64,000 nt of DNA from Sphingomonas sp. GC_Shp_5 (GTDB taxonomy: Bacteria > Pseudomonadota > Alphaproteobacteria > Sphingomonadales > Sphingomonadaceae): contig NZ_JALNUP010000021.1 of NCBI RefSeq assembly GCF_026540855.1, positions 1 to 64,000 of the forward strand, given 5' to 3'. Within the stretch, counting starts at the first letter, position 1. Each line of letters starts with the position of its first letter. The notes beneath the pieces are model-generated. The model searched no databases and was not told the origin of the DNA. It saw only the letters and a list, made by a program, of their open reading frames with translations. Below, piece by piece: positions 16,898 through 24,113 of the stretch. The position numbers and the translations under genes were made by a program.

Positions 16898-17650
16898 ATG
16901 GCTAACTGGTCTGACCCCCGGCCGAGCGCCGCGCCGTTCGGGGCCACGCGCGCCGACACGACGCGCAGCGCCGGCTATGACGCGGGTCTGCGCTCGTACA
17001 TGCTGTCGGTGTATAACTACATGTCGTCGGGCGTGCTGCTGACGGGCATCGTCGCGCTGCTGTTCGCCTGGGGCGGCGCCAATTCGCCGGCCGCGCAGGT
17101 GTTCCTGGGCGGCGGGCTGATGCGCTACGTGATCATGTTCGCGCCGCTCGCGATCGTGTTCGGGATGAGCATGGGCCAGGGTCGGATGAAGACCTCGACC
17201 ATGCAGATGCTGTTCTGGGCGTTCGCGGTGCTGATGGGCCTGTCGCTCTCGACCATCTTCCTGGTCTATAGCGGCACCTCGATCGCAGGCGCGTTCTTCT
17301 CGACCGCGGCGGGCTTCGCCGGCCTCAGCCTTTATGGCTATACCACCAAGAAGGACCTGTCGGCGTTCGGCACCTTCCTGATCATCGGCGTGGTCGGCCT
17401 GATCGTCGCCAGTCTGATCAACCTGTTCCTGCACAACAGCGTGCTCGAGCTGGTGATCAGCGCCGTCGGCGTGCTGCTGTTCGCAGGGCTCACTGCCTAT
17501 GACACGCAGCGCACCAAGAGCCTGTACTATCAGGTCGCGGGCACCGACATGGTCGGCAAGGTCGTGATCATGTCGGCGCTGTCGCTGTATCTCGACTTCA
17601 TCAACATGTTCATGTTCGTGCTGCGCCTGTTCGGCTCGCAGCGCAGCTGA
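16898..17650 (+). CDS. Bax inhibitor-1/YccA family membrane protein
   Basis: A 250-aa protein with seven hydrophobic helices, the BI-1 fold: RSYMLSVYNYMSSGVLLTG at helix 1, then MRYVIMFAPLAIVFGMSM, LFWAFAVLMGLSLSTIF, LYGYTTKKDLSAFGTFL and the C-terminal AYDTQRTKSLYYQ, LSLYLDFINMFMFVLRLFG. The paired acidic pH-sensor residues of BsYetJ-like proteins correspond to the Asp in LTAYDTQ and LYLDFIN. Family members are pH-sensitive calcium leak channels or FtsH modulators. The start has AAGGAG upstream. A strong terminator follows. Confidence 0.93.
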   Translation: MANWSDPRPSAAPFGATRADTTRSAGYDAGLRSYMLSVYNYMSSGVLLTGIVALLFAWGGANSPAAQVFLGGGLMRYVIMFAPLAIVFGMSMGQGRMKTSTMQMLFWAFAVLMGLSLSTIFLVYSGTSIAGAFFSTAAGFAGLSLYGYTTKKDLSAFGTFLIIGVVGLIVASLINLFLHNSVLELVISAVGVLLFAGLTAYDTQRTKSLYYQVAGTDMVGKVVIMSALSLYLDFINMFMFVLRLFGSQRS

Positions 17651-17693
17651 GCCGGCGCGGTCGCGGCGACGCGGCCGGCACCGCAGACGTTCA

Positions 17694-17727
17694 GGGCCCG
17701 GCGGGATGATCCGCCGGGCCCTTTCTT
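17694..17727 (+). terminator. Rho-independent terminator of the BI-1 gene
   Basis: Perfect 11-bp stem GGGCCCGGCGG / CCGCCGGGCCC around a GATGAT loop, followed by TTTCTTT. Confidence 0.9.
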
Positions 17728-17745
17728 TGGGCGCAAGGGCCTGTG

Positions 17746-18525
17746 ATGCGGCTTAATATCGAGGTGGAGCTGGATTATTGGCTGGGCAATGGCCCGGCCG
17801 ACGTGTTGCTCCAGGTGGAGGTGGCGGCGATGGCCGACCAGCGCCTCGAGCATGAGGCGCTGACGGTGTGGAGCGACACGCCGATCGCTGCGGTGGCGGG
17901 CGAGGACGGGATCGGCCAGCGCTGCTGGATCCGCGGCAACGGGCAGGTCCGCGCCTCCTATCGCGCCACTGTCGCCATCGGTCGCACGACGGTGGCGCTC
18001 GATACGTTGCCAGCGACGCCGGTGCGGCTGCTCGGCGGCGCGCTGGTGCCCTATCTGCTGCCGAGCCGTTACTGCCAATCGGACCGCTTCGAGGGTTTTG
18101 TCCGCCGCGAATTCGCCGGGCTCGAGGGCGGGGCGCTAGCGGCGGCGCTGAGCGACTGGGTGAGAGGGTCTCTCGATTATCGCTGGAACGCGAGCAGCGG
18201 CACCACCACCGCGCTCGACACCTTCGCCAGCCGCGCTGGCGTGTGCCGCGACTATGCCCATCTGCTCGTCGCGCTGGCGCGGGCGGGCGAGATCCCTGCG
18301 CGCTGCGTCTCGGCCTATGCGCCGGGCGTCGATCCGCCCGATTTCCACGCGGTGGCCGAGCTGTGGCTCGACGGCGGCTGGCGGCTGGTGGACCCCACCG
18401 GCATGGCCGACCCGGCGGAGATCGCCCGGGTCAGCGTCGGTCGCGATGCCACCGATATCGCGTTCATGACGATCTTCGGCGTGGCGCAGATGGTCAATCA
18501 ATTGGTGGTGGTGACCCGGGCCTGA
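17746..18525 (+). CDS. Transglutaminase-like cysteine protease family protein
   Basis: A 259-aa cytoplasmic protein with the transglutaminase-like (TGc) fold. The catalytic triad is visible: C167 in AGVCRDYAHL, H201 in PDFHAVAELW and D216 in VDPTGM. The N-terminal half is a beta-rich Bact_transglu_N-like domain (ASYRATVAIG). The family includes peptidases and amidases, and the exact activity is unknown. A GTG three bases earlier (17743) is an alternative start. The next gene has its own stress-type promoter 11 bases after this stop, so the two are probably separate units. Confidence 0.87.
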   Translation: MRLNIEVELDYWLGNGPADVLLQVEVAAMADQRLEHEALTVWSDTPIAAVAGEDGIGQRCWIRGNGQVRASYRATVAIGRTTVALDTLPATPVRLLGGALVPYLLPSRYCQSDRFEGFVRREFAGLEGGALAAALSDWVRGSLDYRWNASSGTTTALDTFASRAGVCRDYAHLLVALARAGEIPARCVSAYAPGVDPPDFHAVAELWLDGGWRLVDPTGMADPAEIARVSVGRDATDIAFMTIFGVAQMVNQLVVVTRA

Positions 18526-18535
18526 CGCGCCGGCA

Positions 18536-18561
18536 GGAACGTAAGCGGCTGGCCAGCCGTT
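18536..18561 (+). promoter_or_regulatory. Putative EcfG promoter, consensus match
   Basis: GGAAC, 17 bases, CGTT: the full alphaproteobacterial EcfG consensus. The -10 ends 33 bases before the ATG at 18595. Confidence 0.72.
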
Positions 18562-18594
18562 CTACTCCCGAAACCAATCGAGGAGGGTGTCACC

Positions 18595-18879
18595 ATGACT
18601 GCTATTGACGAACGGGCTCTCGACAGTCTCTCGGTCGCGCCGGCCGAGGGCGGCAGCAACCAGGAGCGCGATCCGCGCCAGGACGCCGGCCAGGACAAGT
18701 CGATCGCCAAGCGGCTGGAGAAGAATCCCGAGAGCAGCGACGCGCGGCTCGACAATGCGCTGGATGAATCGATGGATGCAAGCGATCCGCCCGCCACGAC
18801 CCAGCCGGTGCACAACCATGGTCCGGCGCCCTCGTCGGGCTATGACGAGGAAGCCGAGCGCAAGCTTCAGCAGGACTGA
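18595..18879 (+). CDS. Small acidic disordered protein, likely general-stress protein
   Basis: A 94-aa hydrophilic protein with no hydrophobic core, rich in Asp, Glu, Ser and Pro, so probably disordered. Residues 57-66 (DESMDASDPP) match the DES(F/M)xASDPP motif seen in small stress-induced proteins of alphaproteobacteria and actinobacteria. The C-terminus has a short charged helix (DEEAERKLQQD). A strong GGAGG precedes the ATG and a consensus EcfG promoter lies 33 bases upstream. A hairpin terminator follows, so it forms a single-gene stress unit. The molecular role is unknown. Confidence 0.8.
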   Translation: MTAIDERALDSLSVAPAEGGSNQERDPRQDAGQDKSIAKRLEKNPESSDARLDNALDESMDASDPPATTQPVHNHGPAPSSGYDEEAERKLQQD

Positions 18880-18905
18880 TCGGCTACCCAAGCTTGACCA
18901 TCAAC

Positions 18906-18937
18906 AAGGGCGGTTCCGCACCAGCGGGGCCGCCCTT
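18906..18937 (+). terminator. Long hairpin after the 94-aa stress gene
   Basis: Outer stem AAGGGCGG / CCGCCCTT and inner stem CCGC / GCGG around ACCA, with two T-G wobbles between. No strong T tract follows. The rest of the 276-base gap to 19155 shows only a TTAA-N8-TTAA near 19089 and no gene. Confidence 0.6.
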
Positions 18938-19155
18938 CCCGCTTCGGCTCCGATAGCCACGGCCGCACCATGTTGCGTGAGAGCATCACTCCTGAGTCCG
19001 AAAAGACTATCATACATCGGTTCGTCGCAGTCATGTTGCGGCGCAGCGGGATATGTGATGCTTTCGTGAATGTCGGCAGACCAAGGCGTTAAGGGATCCG
19101 TTAACCATCCTGGCGCATGATCTGCCGGTTCCATTGCGGGGCGGGGTGACAGATC

Positions 19156-19710
19156 ATGGGTGCCAAGATGAAGCCGGCCGAAGGTGCGATGACGTTGGCC
19201 GAGATGAAGGAGTTCGCGGGCTTTCCTGCAGCGACGCAGCGGTACATTCGTCGCAGCCTGGATATCGGCCTCGATCGCGACGATGCGATGGCGCGTTGGT
19301 CGCGCGACGTGGTGGAGGCTGCCAGCATCCGTGCCCAGGCGCGGCTTTATCGCGCATTGCCCGAATTGCGCGAGATGGTTCCCGACGATGCCGATCTCGG
19401 CGCGCTCGAGCCGTTCCTCGCGCCGGTGGTGACGCTGGCGGCGTTCGACCTCGGCCAGGGACGGCTGACGCATTTCTCGGCATTCCGCTTTCTCTACGAG
19501 CGGCTGCTCGGCGCCGAGGTGCGGCCATGGCTGCCGAGCGCGTTTTGCGCTGCAGCGTCGCTGCCGCATCTCCACCCAGAACTGCGCCGCAAGCTACTCC
19601 AGTCGATCAGCGAGGCCGCGGCGACCGCGTCGGGCTGGTCCAACCGGCGGCCGGCCTTCTACCCGCATTGGGTGGAGAAGGTGGACAGCGGCGCCGCGCT
19701 GCCGAACTGA
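19156..19710 (+). CDS. Hypothetical helical protein, 184 aa
   Basis: A soluble, almost entirely helical protein with no signal peptide or membrane span. The N-terminus (AEMKEFAGFPAATQRYIRRSL) and the segment DRDDAMARWSRDVVEAASI look like packed helices, and LTHFSAFRFLYERLLG and LPSAFCAAASLPHLHPEL follow. Codon use and the length of uninterrupted frame indicate a real gene. GGGGTGA lies upstream of the ATG. It stands alone between the stress gene and the ffh block. I do not recognise a domain and offer no function. Confidence 0.65.
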   Translation: MGAKMKPAEGAMTLAEMKEFAGFPAATQRYIRRSLDIGLDRDDAMARWSRDVVEAASIRAQARLYRALPELREMVPDDADLGALEPFLAPVVTLAAFDLGQGRLTHFSAFRFLYERLLGAEVRPWLPSAFCAAASLPHLHPELRRKLLQSISEAAATASGWSNRRPAFYPHWVEKVDSGAALPN

Positions 19711-19781
19711 TCGAGGCGAGGGCGGGGCAACGCGCCCCGTCGTCACCTAGCTGCGTGGAGCACGACCGGGCATGGGGCTTG

Positions 19782-19933
19782 GCGTGTCTCGATACGCTCG
19801 GCGCGCACGGGATCGATCTGCCCTCCTTGCGTTTTGCCGCCCCGCGGGCTACACGCCCTCCCACGTTCGTTGTCGAACGCGATAGACACGCGCCCACGGG
19901 TGCACGCTGGCCGGCGAGGTTTCGCCCGCCGGC
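19782..19933. repeat. Inverted-repeat cluster upstream of ffh
   Basis: The 261-base gap before ffh has no gene. It contains GCGTGTCTCGATACGC at 19782-19797 and a diverged inverted copy beginning GCGATAGACACGC at 19879. A perfect hairpin CGTTCG-TTGT-CGAACG lies at 19864-19879, and GCCGGCG / CGCCGGC at 19910-19933 is followed by GCGCTTTTGCG. The first pair resembles sphingomonad dispersed REP sequences; the last could terminate the upstream gene. Confidence 0.5.
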
Positions 19934-19971
19934 GCTTTTGCGTTTGGCGGCATTGATGAGGTGATGGCGCG

Positions 19972-21480
19972 ATGTTCGACAGTCTGAGCGACCGGCTTGG
20001 TGGGGTGTTCGACCGCCTGCGCGGCCGTGGCGCGCTGACCGAAGCCGACGTCCGCACCGCCATGCGCGAGGTGCGCGTCGCGCTGCTCGAGGCGGACGTC
20101 GCCCTGCCGGTGGCTCGCTCGTTCGTCGACAAGGTCACCGAGCAAGCGGTCGGCCACAATGTGCTGCGCTCGGTCACGCCGGGGCAGCAGGTCGTCAAGA
20201 TCGTCAACGATGCGCTGATCGAGATGCTCGGCGCCGATGCCTCGGAGCTGGAGCTTGGGGTGGCGCCGCCGGCGGTGGTTATGATGGTCGGCCTGCAGGG
20301 CTCGGGCAAGACCACGACCACCGCCAAGATCGCCAAGCGGCTTTCGACCCGCGATCGCAAGAAGGTGCTGATGGCGTCGCTCGACGTCAATCGCCCGAAT
20401 GCGCAGGAACAGCTGGCGACGCTCGGCACCCAGATTGAGGTGGCGACGCTGCCGATCATCCCCGGCCAGCAGCCGGTGGATATCGCACGCCGCGCGCTCC
20501 AAGCCGCCAAGCTCCAGGGCTATGACGTGCTGATGCTCGACACCGCCGGCCGACTCCATGTCGACGCGGCGCTGATGGACGAAATGAAGGCGGTCGCCGA
20601 GATTGCGACGCCGCAGGAGATCCTGCTCGTCGTCGACTCGCTGACCGGCCAGGACGCGGTCAACGTCGCGCAGAACTTCTCCGATCAGGTGCCGCTCACC
20701 GGTGTGGTGCTGACCCGGATGGACGGCGACGCCCGCGGCGGCGCGGCGCTGTCGATGCGCGCTGTCACCGGCAAGCCGATCAAGTTCGCGGGCACTGGCG
20801 AGAAGCTGGATGCGCTCGAGGCGTTCCACCCGGAGCGGGTCGCCGGCCGCATCCTCGGCATGGGCGACGTCGTCAGCCTGGTCGAGCGCGCCGCGGAATC
20901 GATCCAGCAGGAAGACGCCGAGCGTATGGCGGGCCGGCTCGCCAAGGGCCAGTTTGACATGAACGACCTGCGCGGCCAGCTCGCGCAGATGCGCCGGATG
21001 GGCGGGCTCGGCGCGCTTGCCGGCATGATCCCGGGCATGAAGAAGGCCCAGGCGGCGATGGCCTCGGCGCCGGGCAGCGATAAGGTGCTGGTCCACATGG
21101 ACGCGATGATCGGCTCGATGACGCTCAAGGAGCGCGCCAAGCCCGAGCTGATCACCGCCAAGCGCAAGATCCGTATTGCCAAGGGTTCGGGGACCACCGT
21201 CCAGGAGGTCAACAAGCTGCTCAAGATGCACCTCGAAATGTCCACCGCCATGAAGAAGATCAAGAAGATGGGCGGCTTGAAGGGCATGATGGCGATGCTC
21301 GGCAAGGGCGGGATGGGCGGCGGCATGGCTGGCCTCGGCAACGCGATCGGCGGCGCCCAGCTCGGCGACATGATGGACAAGGCCGGTGGCGGCCTGCCCA
21401 AGGGGCTCGCCGGTCTCGGCGGCGGCAACGGCATTCCCCAGCTGCCCCCGGGCTTCGAGAATCTGATCAAGAAGAAGTGA
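19972..21480 (+). CDS. ffh: Signal recognition particle protein Ffh
   Basis: A 502-aa SRP GTPase that binds signal sequences of nascent membrane proteins together with 4.5S RNA. The N domain (MFDSLSDRLGGVFDRLRGRG) is followed by the G domain with GLQGSGKTTTTAKIAK, DTAGRLHVD, TRMDGDARGGAALS and the closing TGKPIKFAGTGEK. The Met-rich M domain contains MGGLGALAGMIPGMKK. The C-terminal 60 residues are extremely Gly/Met-rich (GKGGMGGGMAGLGN), longer than in E. coli (453 aa). It heads the translation block ffh-rpsP-rimM. GAGGTGA precedes the ATG. Confidence 0.97.
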   Translation: MFDSLSDRLGGVFDRLRGRGALTEADVRTAMREVRVALLEADVALPVARSFVDKVTEQAVGHNVLRSVTPGQQVVKIVNDALIEMLGADASELELGVAPPAVVMMVGLQGSGKTTTTAKIAKRLSTRDRKKVLMASLDVNRPNAQEQLATLGTQIEVATLPIIPGQQPVDIARRALQAAKLQGYDVLMLDTAGRLHVDAALMDEMKAVAEIATPQEILLVVDSLTGQDAVNVAQNFSDQVPLTGVVLTRMDGDARGGAALSMRAVTGKPIKFAGTGEKLDALEAFHPERVAGRILGMGDVVSLVERAAESIQQEDAERMAGRLAKGQFDMNDLRGQLAQMRRMGGLGALAGMIPGMKKAQAAMASAPGSDKVLVHMDAMIGSMTLKERAKPELITAKRKIRIAKGSGTTVQEVNKLLKMHLEMSTAMKKIKKMGGLKGMMAMLGKGGMGGGMAGLGNAIGGAQLGDMMDKAGGGLPKGLAGLGGGNGIPQLPPGFENLIKKK

Positions 21481-21499
21481 TTACCCGCTCCTGACCGTC

Positions 21500-21573
21500 A
21501 CCCCAGCGACAGCCGGGGTCTCAGGCGGCCAGGGCACGAACAACAACCACAAGACCCCAGCGTTCGCTGGGGT
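21500..21573. repeat. REP-like inverted pair, family A copies 3 and 4
   Basis: Two copies of the family-A element in opposite orientation: ACCCC...GGGGT at 21500-21519 (GTC before, CTC after) and a perfect ACCCCAGCG-TT-CGCTGGGGT at 21554-21573. They fill the ffh-rpsP gap, and the second ends 27 bases before the rpsP ATG, so they will lie in the rpsP leader of any transcript from ffh. Confidence 0.85.
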
Positions 21574-21600
21574 GACGACTTGAAAGAAGGACTGGTTACC

Positions 21601-22053
21601 ATGGCACTCAGCATTCGTCTGTCGCGCGGCGGCTCCAAGAAGCGTCCCTATTACCGCATCGTCGTCGCCGATGCGCGCAGCCCGCGCGATGGCAAGTTCA
21701 TCGAGAAGCTCGGCAACTACAACCCGCTGCTCGCCAAGGACAACGACCAGCGCGTTGTGCTCGACGCCGAGCGCGCCAAGTACTGGCTGTCGAATGGCGC
21801 GCAGCCGACCGACCGCGTCGCCCGCTTCCTCGACGTCGCCGGCGTGCGCGAGCGCGCTGCCCGCAGCAACCCCAACAAGGGCAAGCCCGGCGAGAAGGCT
21901 ACCGAGCGCGCCGAGGAGCGTGCCGACAAGCTGAAGGCCGAGCAGGACGCCCGCGCCGAGGCCGAAGCCGTGATCGCCACCGAGGTGGAAGCCGCCACTG
22001 AGACGCCGACCGCGGAGTCCGAGCAGGTCGCCGACGCGACGTCCGAGCAGTAA
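21601..22053 (+). CDS. rpsP: 30S ribosomal protein S16
   Basis: A 150-aa S16 protein. Residues 1-80 are the conserved core: [35 protein letters not shown] and [21 protein letters not shown]. Residues 85-150 are an Ala/Glu/Lys-rich charged tail not found in the roughly 82-aa E. coli protein; extended tails occur in alphaproteobacterial S16. GAAGGA is positioned before the ATG at 21601. It is the first gene of the classic rpsP-rimM-trmD-rplS order, which is interrupted here after rimM. Confidence 0.97.
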   Translation: MALSIRLSRGGSKKRPYYRIVVADARSPRDGKFIEKLGNYNPLLAKDNDQRVVLDAERAKYWLSNGAQPTDRVARFLDVAGVRERAARSNPNKGKPGEKATERAEERADKLKAEQDARAEAEAVIATEVEAATETPTAESEQVADATSEQ

Positions 22054-22107
22054 GCATCCGGATGGGCCATGGTGCGTTACCCTCCTACCAACAGGAGACG
22101 ACGCATC

Positions 22108-22239
22108 ATGGCCATCGATCCCGATCCGCGTACCGCACCCGATGACGACGAAGACGCCACCAACCAGGGTGTCTCCAGCACCGATCCCGCAGAAGGGGAA
22201 GACGATGCCCCCGACGGCGGCAGTGGATCACCAAATTAA
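22108..22239 (+). CDS. Small acidic ORF overlapping the rimM start, 43 aa
   Basis: An ATG preceded by a strong AGGAGA (CAGGAGACGACGC) opens a 43-codon frame: MAIDPDPRTAPDDDEDATNQ, then Glu/Asp/Gly/Ser to a TAA at 22239. The product is acidic and disordered. Its last 35 bases overlap the rimM coding sequence in another frame, and the rimM Shine-Dalgarno lies inside it. The good ribosome site and codon composition suggest it is translated, either as a real micro-protein or as a leader ORF setting rimM translation. Confidence 0.5.
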   Translation: MAIDPDPRTAPDDDEDATNQGVSSTDPAEGEDDAPDGGSGSPN

Positions 22240-22747
22240 GGCCGTTCCCGCGCCGCCCGGCATCGAGCCGACGGTGACGCTGGCGGTCGTGATCGGCGCG
22301 CACGGCATTCATGGCCAGGTGCGTCTCAAGGTGTTTGCCGAGGACCTCGGGCCCTATCGCAGCTTCAACGGCGGCACGCTGACGTTGAAGAATGCGACCC
22401 CGGGCAACAACGGCACCATCGCCCGCTTCGCCGAGGTTGCGGACCGCACCGCCGCCGAGGCGATGCGGGGCACCGAACTCACCATTCCGCGCTCGGCGTT
22501 GCCGGCGTTGGCCGAGGGTGAATATTACCACGCCGATCTGATCGGGCTCGCGGCGGTATCGACCGACGGCGAGGCGCTCGGCACGGTGGTGCTGATCGAG
22601 AATTTTGGTGCCGGCGACGTGATCGAGATCGAGCGGCCGCCGGTTGACGGCAAGACCGGCAAGCGCTTCATGGTGCCGATGCGGCCCGAGGCGGTGCCCG
22701 AATGGAACGCTGAGCGGCTGGTGATCAGCCCGGATTTTATCGAGTAG
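22205..22747 (+). CDS. rimM: Ribosome maturation factor RimM
   Basis: A 180-aa 30S assembly factor that binds S19 and helps 16S rRNA head maturation. The N-terminal RimM domain has VTLAVVIGAHGIHGQVRLKVFAED and the middle PRC-barrel-like part has EGEYYHADLIGLA and DVIEIERP. The C-terminal ERLVISPDFIE is typical. The start at 22205 follows AAGGGGAAG at ideal spacing; a start 63 bases upstream would lack this site and add an unusual Thr/Pro leader. It should be followed by trmD, but an inverted oxidoreductase gene and vapBC intervene (1.7 kb). Confidence 0.95.
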   Translation: MPPTAAVDHQIKAVPAPPGIEPTVTLAVVIGAHGIHGQVRLKVFAEDLGPYRSFNGGTLTLKNATPGNNGTIARFAEVADRTAAEAMRGTELTIPRSALPALAEGEYYHADLIGLAAVSTDGEALGTVVLIENFGAGDVIEIERPPVDGKTGKRFMVPMRPEAVPEWNAERLVISPDFIE

Positions 22748-22753
22748 CCGTGG

Positions 22754-22784
22754 GGGTGGGTTTGTCCCGCCCGGCTAGCTAGCC
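22754..22784. terminator. Hairpin and palindrome between rimM and the inverted oxidoreductase gene
   Basis: GGGTGGG-TTTGT-CCCGCCC (one wobble), immediately followed by a perfect 12-bp palindrome GGCTAGCTAGCC. It lies between convergent stop codons and probably ends rimM transcription. There is no long T tract. Confidence 0.5.
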
Positions 22785-22798
22785 AAGAACATTTTCCC

Positions 22799-23704
22799 CT
22801 ACCTCCTGATCGGTTGCCGTTCGCTGAGCAGGTTGCGGATCGTCGTCGCCGCAACGCCGGCTTCGCCCATCGCGTGGCTGATCTGGTCCAGACCCTTCAC
22901 CACGTCCCCTGCGGCGAACAGGCCTGGCACGGTGGTGCGCTGGTGATCGTCCACCTCCAGGCAGCCCTCATCGCTGGCGCGCGCGCCGGCGGCGACCGCG
23001 AGGTGCGATCGGATCCGCGAGCCGAGCGCTGGATAGACGCTGTCGAACGCCATGCGCCCGCCGGCGGTGTCGAGTGCGAGCTGGTCGCCCTCGATGGCCC
23101 AATTGCCGCAAGGGCCATTGACGCGGACGATGCCGGCCTCGGCGAGCTTGGCGCCGCAGGCATCATCGAGCAGGTGTTCGGCCTCGGGGGCGATCAGCGT
23201 CACGTCGCGGGTGTAGCCCCGCAGAAACAGCGCCTCGCGCATACCATGATCTCCGGTGCCGATCACGCCGACGCGCTTGTCGGTGACCTCATAGCCGTCG
23301 CAGATTGGACAATAACGCAAGAGGCCGCGCTCGAGCGCCGGATCATGCACCTCGGGCAGGATATGAGGGCGGTGATTGACGACGCCGGTGGCGAGCAGCA
23401 CCGTGCGCGCGGCGAACCGCCCTTCGTCGGTGACGACCACGAAATTGTCGCCGTCGGGCACGATCTCGGTGACCTTCTTCTCCTCGCGCCGCGCGCCGTA
23501 TTTCTCCGCCTGCACGCGCATCAGCCGCAGCAGATCCTTGCCGCTGATCCCGTCGGGATAGCCGGCATGGTTGTGGGTGCACGGGATCATTGCCGCGCGG
23601 CTCGAGTTGCTGTCGAACAGCCGGATCGAGAGATGGAAGCGGGTGAGGTAGATGGCCGCGGTAAGCCCCGCAGGTCCGGCGCCGATGATGATGCAATCGT
23701 CCAT
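22799..23704 (-). CDS. Thioredoxin reductase-like NAD(P)/FAD-dependent oxidoreductase
   Basis: A 301-aa flavoprotein with the thioredoxin reductase fold. Motifs are the FAD-binding MDDCIIIGAGPAGLTAAIYL, the redox pair in RYCPICDGYEV (CPIC), the second nucleotide site VGVIGTGDHG and the C-terminal FAD motif GLFAAGDVVKGLDQISHAMGEA. True TrxB normally has CATC and GGGDSA; here CPIC and GTGDHG point to the wider TrxR-like or ferredoxin/flavodoxin reductase-like group, so the electron partner is uncertain. It is inverted relative to the surrounding ribosomal operon and divergent from vapBC, suggesting it arrived with that pair or separately by insertion. Confidence 0.88.
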   Translation of the reverse strand: MDDCIIIGAGPAGLTAAIYLTRFHLSIRLFDSNSSRAAMIPCTHNHAGYPDGISGKDLLRLMRVQAEKYGARREEKKVTEIVPDGDNFVVVTDEGRFAARTVLLATGVVNHRPHILPEVHDPALERGLLRYCPICDGYEVTDKRVGVIGTGDHGMREALFLRGYTRDVTLIAPEAEHLLDDACGAKLAEAGIVRVNGPCGNWAIEGDQLALDTAGGRMAFDSVYPALGSRIRSHLAVAAGARASDEGCLEVDDHQRTTVPGLFAAGDVVKGLDQISHAMGEAGVAATTIRNLLSERQPIRR

Positions 23705-23727
23705 GGTGGCGCAATCCCCCGCACCGA

Positions 23728-23769
23728 GCGTGGTTCCTTGGGCGTGGTTCCTTGGGCGTGGTTCCTTGC
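23728..23769. repeat. Three tandem 14-bp repeats upstream of vapB
   Basis: GCGTGGTTCCTTGG three times in a row (23728-23741, 23742-23755, 23756-23769), the last copy differing at its final base. It lies between the divergent oxidoreductase and vapB starts, so it could carry stacked regulator sites or be slippage-prone. Confidence 0.85.
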
Positions 23770-23785
23770 CGCAGCAGCGCCCGGC

Positions 23786-23806
23786 GTATATACATCCGGT
23801 ATATAC
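23786..23806 (+). promoter_or_regulatory. Putative VapBC operator: two GTATATAC half-sites
   Basis: GTATATAC-ATCCG-GTATATAC. Each 8-mer is itself palindromic and the whole is a near-palindrome. It sits 13 bases before the vapB ATG, with GGAG in between. The AT-rich island is unlike the GC-rich surroundings. Toxin-antitoxin complexes with AbrB-type antitoxins commonly autorepress at such sites. Confidence 0.6.
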
Positions 23807-23819
23807 GGAGTCAGTGACG

Positions 23820-24113
23820 ATGGGCGCGCTTCCTACGAGAACTTTCAAGTCAGGCAATTCGGTCGCGCTGCGCTTGCCGAAAGGCTTGGGCATCGAGGAA
23901 GGCGTGGAGATGAGCATCCGCGAGGAGCAGGGGCGGTTCATCTTAGAGCGGGTCGGCCAGCCCAAGCGCAAGTTCGATATCGCAGGAATCTGGGGCATCG
24001 GTCGTCACCTTGGCCTCAAGCCGATTGCGCCGGAGGATCGCGTCTTTGAGGACCGACCTCTGCTGTGGCCCGATATCGACGCCGACGAGCCATTGGTCCC
24101 GCCAACGTCGTGA
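23820..24113 (+). CDS. vapB: Antitoxin, AbrB/MazE (SpoVT-AbrB) type VapB
   Basis: A 97-aa antitoxin. The N-terminal swapped-hairpin DNA-binding domain reads TRTFKSGNSVALRLPKGLGI...VEMSIREEQGRFILERV. The C-terminal half, rich in Pro/Asp and ending in [13 protein letters not shown], is the flexible toxin-wrapping segment. Starting at ATG 23820 places GGAG 9 bases upstream and excludes a long upstream frame without domain features. Its TGA overlaps the vapC GTG start (GTGA), the usual translational coupling of antitoxin and toxin. An operator-like repeat lies immediately upstream. Confidence 0.88.
   Translation: MGALPTRTFKSGNSVALRLPKGLGIEEGVEMSIREEQGRFILERVGQPKRKFDIAGIWGIGRHLGLKPIAPEDRVFEDRPLLWPDIDADEPLVPPTS

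Noticed and set aside
19089-19104. TTAA-N8-TTAA resembling a CtrA site
   Set aside because: CtrA needs a 7-base spacer; with 8 bases and no cell-cycle gene downstream it is probably chance.
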